In this document: positions 11,662-23,824 of the stretch, in pieces
Numbering within the stretch: position 1 is the first letter of the stretch
How the letters are laid out: every line of letters begins with the position of its first letter
Assembly: GCA_006503535.1 (NCBI GenBank)
Contig: QYRS01000001.1
Coordinates: 2,976,001-3,040,000 of the forward strand
Direction: 5' to 3'
Length of the DNA stretch: 64,000 bases
Origin: Arthrinium phaeospermum
Lineage: Eukaryota; Ascomycota; Sordariomycetes; Amphisphaeriales; Apiosporaceae
The notes under the pieces: generated by a model
Database searches by the model: none
The model's input: only the letters and a program-made list of their open reading frames with translations
What the model was told of the DNA's origin: nothing
Program-made: the position numbers and the translations under genes

Positions 11662-12492
11662 ATGGCTACGGTCGAACACTGCCTCTACTGCTTCGAGTCT
11701 CTGGATGCTCACCTCGCCTCACGTCAGTCATTGACTCTAGAAGACATCGAGAAGCTCTACGCCGAATATTGCGAAGCCGACGACACTCCCACTGGTCAGA
11801 ATGGGACCGGCGGCTCCAAGCTGGGCGCCATTAAGAAGCGCATGCCCGCGATCAGCAGACTAGCCAATTCGTCCTCGAGCGGCACGTCCTCGCCCTCTTC
11901 GGGCTCGAGCATGTCGCTCGCCACCGACACGCCCGACACGTCCATGACCTCCCTCGAGACCGAGCGGGCCGCCCCCATCACCGAGTCGCCCCTGTTCGTC
12001 ACCTGGAACACGGTCTCGGCGCGGTCGGGCAACACGAGCCTGCGGGGCTGCATCGGCACCTTCGAGGCGCAGGAGCTCGAGGACGGCCTGTCGTCCTACG
12101 CCATCACCTCGGCCATCCACGATATGCGCTTCGACCCCGTCTCCAAGCGTGAGCTGCCGACGCTCGAGGTGGCCGTGACGCTCCTGACCGACTTCGAGGA
12201 CTGCGACGACGCCATGGACTGGGAGCTGGGCACGCACGGCCTGCGGATCAGCTTCACCGACCGTGGTCGCCGCTACGGCGCCACCTATCTCCCGGACGTC
12301 GCTTCTGAGCAGGGCTGGACCAAGGAGGAGACCCTCGTGAGCCTCATGCGGAAGGCAGGCTGGGTGGGCAAGAAGGACAAGTGGCAGGACGTCGACCTGA
12401 AGGTCGTTCGCTACCAGGGCAAGAAGGAACACCTGCAATACCCCGAGTACAAGCAGTGGAGGGATTGGGTCGAGTCCCAGGGCAAGGCATAG
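11662..12492 (+). CDS. AMMECR1 domain protein, 276 aa
   Basis: A single exon with start ATGGCTACGG. After a Ser/Thr/Pro-rich insert at residues about 60-110, the AMMECR1 fold runs from about 108 to 270. It carries the family signature RGCIGTF at 128-134 and GATYLPDV at 206-213. The family is conserved from archaea to humans. Its biochemical role is not established, although the conserved RGCIG pocket suggests binding or catalysis. The N-terminal segment MATVEHCLYCFESL is typical of fungal members. The extra low-complexity insert lies inside the N-terminal half, as in other fungal homologues. No targeting signal is seen, so a soluble intracellular protein is likely. The frame is clean throughout. 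Confidence 0.95.
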   Translation: MATVEHCLYCFESLDAHLASRQSLTLEDIEKLYAEYCEADDTPTGQNGTGGSKLGAIKKRMPAISRLANSSSSGTSSPSSGSSMSLATDTPDTSMTSLETERAAPITESPLFVTWNTVSARSGNTSLRGCIGTFEAQELEDGLSSYAITSAIHDMRFDPVSKRELPTLEVAVTLLTDFEDCDDAMDWELGTHGLRISFTDRGRRYGATYLPDVASEQGWTKEETLVSLMRKAGWVGKKDKWQDVDLKVVRYQGKKEHLQYPEYKQWRDWVESQGKA

Positions 12493-13140
12493 ACAAACCG
12501 CATCTGGAGTTTGGGGCGCATTTCAACGGTAGGAAGCGAATATTAGGCGTTTTGCGGGGAATTTGATACAGGGCCTGGGGTTCTAATAGAGGTAGATGGT
12601 TTCTGCTCTTGCCTTTTACGGTTATTTTCCAGATTTAATACACACCGACGTTTGACGATTTTACTTTTTGCTGATTACTGCGTCTAGAAAAGCACCTCTT
12701 CGCCTTCGGAATTCAAATCGGGGTTTTGCTGCCATATTCACCAAATCCCTTGAGGATAAGTGGGAAGAGGTGTAAGAAGGGGTGTTGCCAATTAATTCTA
12801 AACGCGGTCCTGTAAACCGCGTTGCTGAACACGCGAATGAGAGTTCCCTATGCAGCCAGGGCTGGCAGGAATGTGGTAACCATGTATTGCTAGCCCGGGT
12901 ACCTGAATATCGATGTCTCAAAGCCAGTCCAGATGTCTCACCTCAATGCCTTTCCGCATTTTTGTTCTCGTCACTGGGGCTATAGCTTCAAATTCCTCAG
13001 CGAGGCCCCCTTCAGTAGTATATCTTGCGCTGTCCAGGACAATCTTTTCACGATTATGCTTGTGCTTTTAACGTACGAGGCAACCTGTTGTGCTGCCGAC
13101 CTACATCGACAGCCGCAACAACACCACCACCGACACCATC
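12493..13140. other. Intergenic region between the AMMECR1 and aspartic protease genes
   Basis: It holds the AMMECR1 3' untranslated region, and an ACAACACCACCACCGACACC-type leader directly before the protease start. No gene is seen. Confidence 0.5.
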
Positions 13141-16074
13141 ATGGCTCTATCTCGTGTCATAGGCGCCTGCGCCCTCGCTTCGTTGGCGACTAGTGCATGG
13201 GCCAAAAACGGTACCGAAACCACCAGCAGCAGCCCGACGTTGTCGTCGAATAACAGTTCCGCGGCGGCCACGCCAGTACCGGGGAACTTGACAAACCCTT
13301 CAATGCCCCTTTCGATACCGCTGAAGCGATACGACAGCCAAAACGGTGGCTCCACGAGCGTTCAGAGACGGTACTTCAAGACGAACGTCCTCGGAGTCTA
13401 CGGCGCTGCCTACCTAGCCCAATGTGAGTGATCATGCAACATGCTCTCTCCCAGATACTCCCATCTACCCTCATGCCTGGAATTCAAGCCCGTGCTTACT
13501 CTTCTCGATGCGTAGTGACCGTCGGCACGAGTGTCGACCCCAAAGGGTCGACGTGCTTCTGGACACGGGCTCGTTCGAGCTCTGGGTCAACCCGGACTGC
13601 GCCAAGTCCAACGTCCAGGACTTCTGCAAAGGCTTCGGGCAGTACGACCCGAACAAATCGTCGACGTCGAAGAACCTCGAACAGGGTTTTTCCATCCAGT
13701 ACGGCTCTGGCAACACCTCGGGAATTTATTATACGGACGATGTCTTCATTTCTGGTATGTTTATTTCATTGTCCCACGGGTCATAGGGGTGGGGAAACGG
13801 ACGGACGGACCGTGATTGGCAAGATTGTACAAGTACTGATGAGGACGCCTTTCGTTCCTGGTACGTGTAGGCGCCAAAATTACTGGTCAGCAGTTCGGTG
13901 TGGCCAACACTTCGAGTCTCGTGTGGTTCGGGATCATGGGATTGGCCCGCGGCAAGGGCAATGGGTTCCTCAACTACAACACGGTCTTGGACTCGGTCGT
14001 CGCCCAGGGGTTCGCCAATAGCCGCCTGTTCAGCCTGGACCTTGGCTCGCAGGGCGCGCCCGGCTCCGTCATCAGCGGCGAGATCGTCTTCGGCGGCGTG
14101 GACACGAACAAGTACGCCGGCAACCTGGTCAAGGTGGCGATTGACCCTGCTGATTCGTAAGTTACCCACCTATCTACCTGTTGACATCTGGGCTTGCATT
14201 CTTTTGTCCTATATGGTACCCGAGAGAAAAAGCCAAAAAGCTTGACTAACACATAGCCATTACTCGGTCTCTTCACCGGCCTCACCCACCGCCCCCCAAC
14301 AGCCCAGACCGCCAACCCCGTCCTGAACACCCAGGCCTCCTTCCGTCATCGTCGACAGCGGCACGACCCTCTCCCTGCCCCGCAGGCCTGGTCGAGGCCC
14401 TCGCGGCGCAGTTCCCGGGGGCCACGACGGACGGCCTGGGCGGCTTCCGGGTGGCCTGCTCGTACCAGCAGCAGCCGGGCACCGTCTCCTTCACCCTCGC
14501 GACCTCGTTCGCCCCCGGCGCTCCGACCATCACCATCAACCTGCCCTACTCCGAGTTCGTCTGGAACGCGGGCAACGACTACTGCTACCTCGGCGCCTGG
14601 TACGACGCGAGTGTGAGTGTCCACATCCTCGGCGACACCTTCCTGCGGGGCGCCTACGTCGTCTTCGACCAGGACTCCGACGCGCTCTACATGGCCGACT
14701 ACGTCGCCTGCGGCGGGGCTGGCGTGGGTACGAGTAGTGATGGCGGCCTCGTCTCGGTCCCGGCGGGTCAGGATGCTGTTCTCGGTATCCGCGGCAATTG
14801 TGTTCCTCCGGGAAATGCGGGCGGGACTGGAGGTAACAACGGCGCCAGCTCTAGCAGCGTGCTGCCTGGCGGTCCGGTGACGAGTTCGGGTGGCGGCAGT
14901 GTGGTTCCCACCATCAACCCCGCTGGGCCCGTCTCGGTCACTAGTTCTGCTACGGCTACTGGTTCCGCTGGCGCAACAACAGCAGCAGTCCCCGGAACTA
15001 CGCCGGCAACGTCGTCGCTGCCGTCTGGCGCCTCCGCCACCTCTGCACCGACCGGGAGCTCCGGCACAGGTCTCGACCCCAACGCCGTCCCGGCCGGCGG
15101 CAGCGGTGCCGCCACCTCTGCGACACCCGCCGCAGGTGACCTCCCCTCGCCAACGACCCCGACCCAATGTTAGAGTCGGCGGCACCGGAGCCGGAACCGG
15201 GACCATGAGCGGGACCATCACCAGAACCGTCACCAACCTCATCGTCACCACCGTGACGGCGTGTCCCACTACCGCCGTCACCTCGGGCGCGGCTTGTGTC
15301 CTCGGCCAAGTCACGACCGCACCAGCATCTACGTGACCACCATCTGTCCCGAGGAGACCGCAAAGCCCGTACCCGCATCCGCCGGCACCGCTCCTGCTCC
15401 CGCCCCTGCCCCAGCCACGGGTGGAGGCGCAGGTGCAGGGGCAGCAGCAGCTGCCGCACCGGGAGGAGCTCAGGCGCCTCAGCAGCCCGGCGGTGCCGTC
15501 TTCGTCACCGTGAAGGAGCAATGCCACACGTCGACGTACGCCGTGACGTCGTGCGCGCCCAACGCCGCCGGCTGCACCGTCGGCATGACGACGACGCAGA
15601 TGTACACCGAGTACCGAACGGTTACCGCAACAGCGGGGTGCAGGCCATCCAAACGAACCCGGGAGTCGCTGGCACCCCTGGCGGGGGCGTCGTAGGCGGC
15701 AACGCCGGCTACTCCCTGCTTCTGGAACGGCCTTGCCGCCCGCTGTGCAAGTTGGTGGTGGCGGCGTTGTGAGCAGTGTTGAGGCTGGACCGTACAGCAA
15801 ACGTCAGTAGCAGTAACAGCTTCAGCAGTAGCACCGGCAACTTGAGCGGTGGGGGCTCCAGCGGCAGCGGCGGTAGCAGCAGCAGCAGCAGTGGTGATGG
15901 TAACGGAGTTGCGGCGGTATGCGCCGGGGCGAGTTGCGCGGTGGTGGCGGCGGGATCGGCGCCTACGACGACGATGCCTGTGTATGCCGGCGCGGCGAGG
16001 AGCACGGGTGCCGTGAAAGCGTGGTGGACGGCTGTTGGCATAGGGGCTTTGTTTTTGGTCTTGGGTGGTTCATG
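13141..16074 (+). CDS. GPI-type aspartic protease (family A1, yapsin-like), interrupted by several frame breaks
   Basis: The start ATGGCTCTATCTCG encodes a signal peptide (MALSRVIGACALASLATSAWA) and a Ser/Asn-rich propeptide. Exons are 13141-13423, 13516-13754, 13871-14156 and 14257 onward, with GTGAGT, GTATGT and GTAAGT donors. The first catalytic motif DTGS lies at about 13561 and the second, DSGTT, at about 14351. A Tyr/Cys-rich C-lobe (NDYCYLGAW, GDTFLRGAYVVFD) follows. The tail is mucin-like (Ser/Thr/Ala/Gly), with Thr/Val-rich repeats, and ends in a short hydrophobic segment at about 16020-16070 resembling a GPI-attachment signal. The frame changes near 13545, 14270, 14340, 14380, 15165, 15330 and 15650-15780. 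The protein is therefore not continuous as sequenced. Either the assembly has indels in GC-rich runs or the gene is decaying. Family assignment is firm; intactness is doubtful. Confidence 0.75.
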
Positions 16075-16856
16075 ACGGGAGCAGTAATTTGTGCTCGATT
16101 TTCTCTCTACAATTGCTTGGAAAGGGGGGTCTTCGAATAATTTGCGGAGCAGACCAAACTGGGCTGTACGTTTGAAAGTCATGTGTTCTGGGTATGCGGA
16201 GGATTGGGCATTGTTACCTGGAGGAGTCCTGTATTTTATAGATAGAGTAGATAGACGACTGAGCCTTTTAATGAATGCATTACCTATTTATTTCATCTTG
16301 AGGCGGGTTTCCGCAGTGCCTTGTGCCATGTCACGCCCCCTTTTCGAATGCTCTAAAGACCTCCTCGTACATGGTGTCTCCTATCCAATCTAAATATCCA
16401 ATTACCATGCTCACAAATTAATGCACATTTCACGGTCTTGTAACGAGATAAAAATTTGGAAACTCGTTTCTCTTCCAATTGTTGCCCCCAGGGGGAAGTA
16501 TCAAAACTTCATACAGAAGACAGACATAGTTTCTAAAGTATTGTGCCCAAGATGAATGATTCGCAATTCATCTCTCTAAAAGAGGTCATAATGTGAATAG
16601 GTATCCCTTTCGCCTGCGCCCAAATACGCCGCCAAACAGCCAAGCAATTGAATGAAGCAGAGGGCTCCCGGGGATATAAGGTATATATATGCGTGTGCTG
16701 CCAACACAATCCAAAAACAAGTGACAGGGGAGAGTAAAAGGGGAAAAGCCCCCTCCCCAGAAGTTCCTCGCCATGCTGTCCAGCTTCCCACATTGCTGCT
16801 GGTTCGTTGCCGCCCAAAAGAAACAGGATTGAAATGAATAAGACCAAGCACAGGTC
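16075..16856. other. Intergenic region between convergent protease and Ras genes
   Basis: It probably holds both 3' untranslated regions. No gene is seen. Confidence 0.45.
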
Positions 16857-17641
16857 CTAGAAACTGCTATGGCCACAGGCTCGCCGTGGGCCTGGGCCCC
16901 CGGGAGCCAACGCGGCTCCGCTTCTCGGGTCGCCACCGTCGTTGTCACCCCGGACGCTGCCCAGCGGCGTAAGGGGTTTGGTGACACCGCGGCGGTCCAT
17001 GTCGGTATTGTCGAGGACGCCCAGCTCAGCAAGGCGGCGGGCCTCGACGACACGCCGCACGATGAGGGCAAACGTCTCCTCAATGTTGACCTCGAGGCGC
17101 GCGCTCGTCTCCATGAACCGCAGCCGCGCTTGCGCGCCCAGTCCAGCCCCTGCGCCGCGGACCTGCCGCGACCTGTAGATCGCACTTGTTTCCCGCGATT
17201 ATCTTGACGGGCGGGACAGTACGGGCACCGGAGCCCGCTCCTCCCCTGCTGTGGCTTGGGACCCAGCCCTGCCTTTTGCGCCGGCTCGCGTTACGATACG
17301 CGTCTCGGCCTCCATGTCGATCAGGTCGTTGAAGTAGGAGAGTGCTTCTAGGCTGTCGCTCGAGGTAATGTCGTAGACGAGTAGGAAGGCGTCTGCGCCC
17401 GATTGGACCCGGCCCACATGCCGCGGTACTCCTCCTGACCCGCTGTGTCCGTCAGGGAGGTGATAGCTGGTGCCGTCGATGCGCGCGTCACGCTGTATGA
17501 GTCCTCGATGGTTGGGTCGTACTCCGATGTCCACTGCGAACGGACGAGCCGCAAAGTGATAGAACTTTTACCGCACCCGCCATCGCCGCATATCGTTATG
17601 CTGATGGGGACCGGGGGTTGGGGATTTGATGTTGGGCGCAT
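16857..17641 (-). CDS. Ras-family small GTPase, with apparent frame breaks
   Basis: The start MRPTSNPQPP precedes a clear G domain. It has the P-loop GDGGCGKS, switch I (YDPTIEDSY), switch II (DTAGQEEY), a GADAFLLVYDI strand, the base-binding GNKCDL and the METSAR motif. All are Ras signatures. The C-terminal half continues with EETFALIVRRVVEARR and ends in a Gly/Pro/Arg-rich tail with a cysteine six residues from the stop, not a standard CAAX box. The signatures sit in different frames: breaks occur near 17485, 17455, 17405 and in the 17160-17290 segment, where an intron is also possible. A single clean protein therefore cannot be read from this sequence. The protein would act as a GTP-switched signalling protein at membranes. 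Which Ras subfamily it belongs to is not settled. Confidence 0.75.
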
Positions 17642-20600
17642 GGTGAAGGAGGATGGAAATCTGGCTTGTGTGTTTGTATGTTGCAGTTTATTTTGTGCCG
17701 TTGTCAAAGTATTGGGCTGTTCTCCGTTTACTTCAATGCTCGCAGAAGGAGAGGGTATCGTGGTTTCCGAAGGAGGCGTCGAGCCAATGCTTATCGTACA
17801 AGTCGCCAAGTCGTTCAAATAAAGAAAGAGAGAAGCCGAGAAGTATTTCAAGAATGCTTCGAGAAGAAGACCAAAAGGCTTTCCGGGCGCCTGCAGAGCC
17901 AGCAAGCACTGAAACGTGGTGCTTCTAAAGCGCGCTGGGGGCGGGTGCTGGTTCCGCGGAAGGTGTTGCTTTTCGAGATTTGGAAGGCGTGGCTGGCCCT
18001 GACTATTAAAGTCGAGAATAACGGTGCTCGATAATGGTGCGCCAAACAATGCGCCGCGTCGCAGAGCTTGCCACTAGAAGGGAAGTGGATGTTGATGACG
18101 GAAGGACAGTGGGATGAACGTCAGCGTTGGTCAAACACTGGCTGCTTCCCAAGATCGGTGGGTGCGTGGTTCGCACTTTGTCTGGCGGCGGAAAGTAGGA
18201 ATGCGACGTGACACAAAACCGCCCACTTGGTTCCGGACAAGAATGCCCTGCTATAAGTATGCAGAGTCAGGAGAGATGACGAATGGGCCAAAAGAGAAAC
18301 GCCGGAATTCCCGCTCTGAGTAGTTGACAGAGACCAAGGGAAGTTTTTCTGTCCTTTTTTTTCTCTTCCTTTTCAGTTGTCAATTCCAATTCCAATTTCC
18401 CTCTCCGTCTCCTCCCTTGCCGTGTGCTTCGGAAAGTAGCGATGGCTTTGTCCACCTAGGACTTGGATGAAGGGAAAAATATTAAAAGGGTCCTCCACCG
18501 TAGTGCCGGGGGCGTTCGTGCTACTAAGATGAGCCGTACCGTGTACCGTAGCTGCGTAGTGCTGGTGGGGGGCCTAAAAGGGCCAACACGCCAGCCCGAT
18601 TCGCCAATGCTGCTCAACGCGATGCTAGGAAATCGTGCCGCGGGCCGTCCTGACTACGCCTCGAAACTCTAAAAGATGACCGATGGATGGCACGATTCAG
18701 CTGCAGACGCGATATGATGATGAAGACGGTGCTCGGTCAGAGAAGGCGGAAATGACTGAGCTACTAAAGCAGGCGTAGGCGAAGGAAGAGGGCTAATAAC
18801 AAGCCGATATTGTAGAATCAGAGCGAACCAGGGAAGGAAAAGAAAGCAAGAGCGAGAGAGAGAGATAAGATCGGGGTCCTTAAGGTTGCTTTTGATATGA
18901 GAACGGAGGCAAAGCGAGGCCCAAACTTGATGCTTCTTGTGTCGTCGTTTGGCAAGGTGTTCCATCCAGGGTGGATTGCCCAGGTATCGCTAAAGTTGGA
19001 AAAGAACCCAACCCATGGCAGCAAGGGGGTAAACGTTGCAGCTGCAGATGATGTGTGCGAGGGGTATGCTTGAGCCCGGACGTTGGTTACCTGCCCTCTT
19101 GCCCTTTCCATCCAGTCTCGAGTCTCTGTGCAAGTCGCGACTAAACCTAGTTTGAAGAGCCATGATGATGTACTTGTTGCATTGTAACCTCAGTATGGGA
19201 ATGCATAGGTTATATGTTTACCCGTCACTTAAGACGAATTCGACATATCATGTCTGTCGAATACGGGGCAGTGCTTGTGAGAGAAAAGTCAAATACATCT
19301 GGTGGTCTGGACAAAGATCGTCTCGGATGCCCAGTCCAAAAAAAGCAGAAACGTTTCTTCTGACGGCGTCTGCCCCTTCAGTTCGTCGACCACGGTTGAC
19401 GGTCAGGTCATCCCCATCCTGTCTCAGCATTGTGCAGGGAAACGCAAGTATCGTTGAGGGGTATGCAGAACCCGGCCTGCGAGTTGCTGTCAAAGTGGGA
19501 AAGTGGTATGTTGCGTGCATATGTATGTATGCACTGAGCTCGACTAAGGTTGACAGAAGGGCACCACTTGCGTGCTACGGAACCCTAGCTCTGGCGAATG
19601 GAAATCATTCCAGGCCCGTGATAGTGACAGGTATGGAGAGTGTCCCATTGCAACCAAATAGGGACCGTGATCAGTGGTCGGTTACAGGCAGTGGTGGGGC
19701 CGCTATAGGTCGCTCCAAAATTGATGATACCATTGTTGCAGCCTCGGGATGAGCCTAGAACTCAGACGTCTGGTTTGCGACTTCAGAGGTAGGTACTCTC
19801 AAGAGGGTCATCCAACATCCGATGCCATTGAGCAAAAGAAACAGACTCTTGCTGAGGGGCAAAGGGGTATTTGTTTTTGGTTATCGCTTCCAAGTCTGGC
19901 ACATCGTGAGGCGGACATTGCTCCTGCAAGCTGTGGTGGTAGTAGGTGGTACCTAGAAGTAGGGCGGTTGGCCACACCTGGGGCAGAGCTGGGGTACTGC
20001 TTTAGGGCATGATCGCCAGCATGGCTGAACCCTGAGCCATGCCATTCCAAGGGCATCACAAGAGAAGGATCTTCGAAACCGGACCGGACTGGCGCGGTCT
20101 AGACGCAGACGAGGAATTGCTCCGAGTAAACAATTCCTCCAACCCAAAGACAGACCTCGCACATACAGCATCGACTTGAGGTACAGGACATCTTTCGATC
20201 CATTCGTGGGTTTGGGGGGCACTTGGGGGTGCAACTTCCGTCCAATGCCAACTGCCCTGAAAGCTTGGGTGGATGCACGTACTTTTGCGCGTCGCTAACC
20301 CACGTGCCTCCAGGGATTAGCTCATCCAAGCCAACCCCATCCTCGGACATTTGTTTGGGTCCCCAATCGTTCGGTTTGGGAAACCCCTTCGCGTACGCTG
20401 TCACAAGATACGTAATACATTTTGGTCATATTCTCCCATTCGTTGGCATTCTACTATATACAAAAGCAACTATAATATGATGGCTGCAACGCAACTATAT
20501 TCGCATACACCACGATTCTTGAATTGGTGATATAAACATGTTTCGTCCGGTCACATCGGCCGCGGCAGGGTTGCACTGCACCCTGGGTATGGTATATTGA

Positions 20601-22032
20601 TTGCGTTATGAACCTTATATGAGCCGATGTCTCTTCGCTCGAAGGATCTCAATATGGTACCGGGTTCGGTTGATTGCTGAAGCACTGCTCGAAATAGCAA
20701 CCAACACGATGATGGGCCCTGACTGCCGACTTTGGGAACGTCGGATGATTAACGTACAAAGCGCAATGATCGTCGGGCGTCGCAGCATCTCCGAGCGAGT
20801 CCCACTTCCCCCCGTTTTGTGAAACAGGTTCATCCTCAATGGCTTGATTTCCCCCCTCGGGACTGGTCGGCGATCGCTACACTCCCGGCGGCGCAGCAGC
20901 TTAGCTCTATCACAAGCCGGCGCTGCTTTTTAGCAGATGGCCAACCGCCGGGGCTCGGAGTATGGGACCGGGTTGGAATACTAGAAGCCGGTTTGCCTGG
21001 TTAGGCAATTTACGCTGTCAATCCTCCCTCATCGGCTCACATGCTGCTCGGCCGCTGAACAAACGCGCAATGGATCGAATCGATAAGCCGTTACAGCAAT
21101 TTTGACCTGAGGAACACCAAATTTAACTGATGACACATCGTACCCAGCAAAGACCTCCTCGGGCAGTGGGTCTGTTGAAAGCCAGCATATGTTCTGCTCG
21201 AACGTGCCGCGCGCCCAGTGCAGTGTGGTAGACGACCCAACTCACGGTGGCCTTGGCCGGCTCGACGACACAGCTTACGGACGACCGCGTGAAAACCGGG
21301 TCAGCCGTTCCAGCGGTAGAAATGCGCGCCGTACGTGCTGCCCAACCGCGTGCCTTGACCCTATCCGCCGGCAGATTATTTGAAGGATAGCATGCAGCAG
21401 TGTCGATGTGCTGGGTGATATTGGTCCTGTGACACTCTGAGCGCCGGACGTGCTCCGAGTCGAAGAACAAGGTGCCGGTGTATGACAGCTGTATGACAGG
21501 GTGCTTGAAACACATGAAGGGTGGGCGTGCGCCGATGGTATGGTAGCTGTACCGGAACGGTTGGTATTACCCCGGTCCGTAATCAGAGTGGCCTATGATT
21601 GCTTGGTTATGTTTTATCCCGAAACCAAACTTCTGGAGACCAAGCCAATGTCACGCAATCGTCCGTTTGGTGCCAACCACAGAGCCGGGTCCGGCATCGT
21701 GAAGGTTGCCGGCCGAGTGCCAGTACAGACTACGGAGCTTGTCAGTTGGGATGCTACATGTACCCAGGTAGGCAGTTAATTTCTGCCCGTATGATTATGG
21801 GCCACACAGTGTTAGTGCCATTGAAGAAAGTGGCGAACGGTTTCCAACACAACGTCTTCTTTCCTTCATTTCCAAACTAGGCAAAGGCTAATTTCAGCGA
21901 GGACCCCGGGATCGCCGTCGAAATCAAAAGGAGAAACAATCGATGAGATACCGGCCAACAGTACGACTCCAAGTAGATGGAATTTCCGTCTCTATCCCAA
22001 ATCTTTATCAACCCCAAGCCAGCAAGCCAGCC
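17642..22032. other. Long gene-poor stretch
   Basis: The left end is the Ras gene's promoter side. The right end, from about 21900, is the leader of the glycosyltransferase gene. In between, open frames such as 19162-19752 and 20099-20404 have no domain, signal peptide or splice support. No tRNA, repeat family or transposon was recognised by eye. Confidence 0.45.
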
Positions 22033-23364
22033 ATGTCTTGCGGTGCTGGCCTTGGGAGATCCTTCATCGCGCGGATCGCCCTAGCTCTCGTCATCTTGAC
22101 TGCCACGCTCTGTCTCTTTTGGTACCGGGATCTCGTGTCGGACCCATCGCGCGTGCTCCCCCACGCCCCCTTTAAAGCATCGCGACCCCAAGATGAGCAG
22201 CAGCATGTGACGGCAACGACAACAACAGCGACGGCGCCTGGTGCCCTAAAGCAGAAACTTGTTTTAGGCCCGAAAAATGCCACATTGGGAGTACGTGATT
22301 TTATCCATCGTTAATTGTCGCAATGCCCTTATGCTAATTTTGCCCACGTAGTTTGACTCGATCTTGGCCTTGTCCAAGGGAGGAAGCCAGTCATGGCGTG
22401 TCAAGGGTTTGCAGGCGGCCGCGGAATTAAGCGGCTTGCAGGTCACCGTGCCACCACAACCGACCTGGCTTCCGGAGATGGTGGATGCCTTTGCTGGCCT
22501 CAGCCCCGAGGGCGTCCCGAAGCCCGAGCCGGGAAGCGCAGCCGCCTGGCTTGCACATATCGACCTGCTCAAGTACGTCCTCCAGAGCGAACTCAACTCG
22601 GCGCTCATCGTCGAGGACGACGTCGACTGGGACATCAATATCAAGGTAAATTCCTCGGCTGATTCCGGTTCTTTTTTAATTCAATCTGACATTTCTCCCT
22701 CTTTGAGGAACAAATGAGCCTTATTGCGGAAGCCGTGCGCCAGAAGACGCAGGCACCGCATGACGAGAGCAATCCCTACTCCAGCCAGTGGGACATCCTC
22801 TGGATCGGCCACTGCGGCGACACGCCCATGGCCAACGAGACCCTCAACTTGTTCAAGGACCCCACCGTCCTGGAGCACAAGCGCTACGTGGGCTTCGAGG
22901 GCACCAAGAGCTACCTGGAGGCGCACATCCCCGAGGGCCAGCGGGCCGTCTACCGGTCCCAGGGCGCCGTGTGCTCGTACGCCTACGCCGTGCACAAGGC
23001 CGGCGTGCGCAAGGTGCTCGACTTCGTCTCGACGGGGCTCGGCCAGGCCTACGACACCAAGCTCTTCTACGGCTGCCGCTCCGGCCTGCTCAACTGCGTC
23101 GCCGTCACCCCCGAGGTCATGGTCCACTTCCGCCCCGACGCCCAGTTCGGCCAGACCAGCGAGGTCGGCCGCCTCAACGAGGGCGACGCCCCCGGCCGCA
23201 TGGCCAGCGACGACGGCAGCATCGGAGGGCAGGAGGGCGGCGGGCACCCGGACAAGGTGGCCGTTTCCATGGCCGAGAAGATCACGGGTACGACCAACAA
23301 CATCAGACAGAGCGCTAGGTGCATGAGCTTGTGGAAGAAGACTTGTATTGGCGGCCACGAGTGA
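22033..23364 (+). CDS. Glycosyltransferase family 25 type II membrane protein, 402 aa
   Basis: Three exons, 22033-22290, 22352-22645 and 22708-23364, have phase-0 joins (donors GTACGT and GTAAAT). A single N-terminal hydrophobic helix (about residues 11-31) is followed by a Thr/Ala-rich stem, which fits a Golgi type II enzyme. The catalytic domain shows the GT25 pattern: a SWRVKGLQAAA segment, the acidic EDD motif in ALIVEDDVDW (residues 174-176), and ILWIGHCGD. GT25 enzymes transfer sugars such as galactose; the acceptor here is unknown. An in-frame ATG at 21943 is also possible, but the 22033 start places the membrane helix close to the N-terminus. The gene is convergent with the SPX-EXS gene, with 460 bp between the stops. 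Confidence 0.88.
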
Positions 23365-23824
23365 TTCGGCGTGGTTCTGGCGACTAAGGCCTGCTGTGAA
23401 ACCAAAATGGCAGATTCAGCGTCTGGTAACGAAGGAGCAAACGCAGCCCATATTGGAAAGGATAGCCTCTGTAGCGGCTTTACAATGATAGTAGCGTATG
23501 AGAAACTTGTTGCATGACGCGTATTACTGAAGTGTCTTCTGGTGATTATTCGGTGTTCTTTTTTTCTTGGAGGGGGGGAGGGTTATGAAATGGTTTCTTT
23601 ATAGCCACCGGCGTGACTACTGGAATTACCGTTGATTACATTGTTAGACTGTACAATCACCAAGAAACTATTTGGATAACCTTCAATTAGTTGTGTATGC
23701 ACCGCCGCGTTGCAGAAGTGCACAAAACGTCAACAATATCTCTAATAATAATGAATAGCTTGCTATTATAGGTAAGCAATGTTTGTTCTATTCCCTCAAA
23801 AACATGAGGATAAACGCTTGTACA
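23365..23824. other. 3' intergenic region between two convergent genes
   Basis: AT-rich, it holds the 3' untranslated regions of the glycosyltransferase and SPX-EXS genes. Nothing else is seen. Confidence 0.5.

Noticed and set aside
14346..15800. 484-aa antisense frame over the protease
   Set aside because: Low-complexity Arg/Gly/Ala sequence, the shadow of the GC-rich tail of the sense gene.
19162..19752. 196-aa open frame in the gap between the Ras and GT25 genes
   Set aside because: No domain, signal, coiled coil or splice support, and the composition looks non-coding.
20099..20404. 101-aa minus-strand open frame with several cysteines
   Set aside because: No signal peptide and no recognised motif; the Cys spacing is not regular enough for a claim.
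22681..23358. 225-aa antisense frame over the GT25 exon
   Set aside because: Overlaps the well-supported GT25 exon; typical GC-rich antisense opening.
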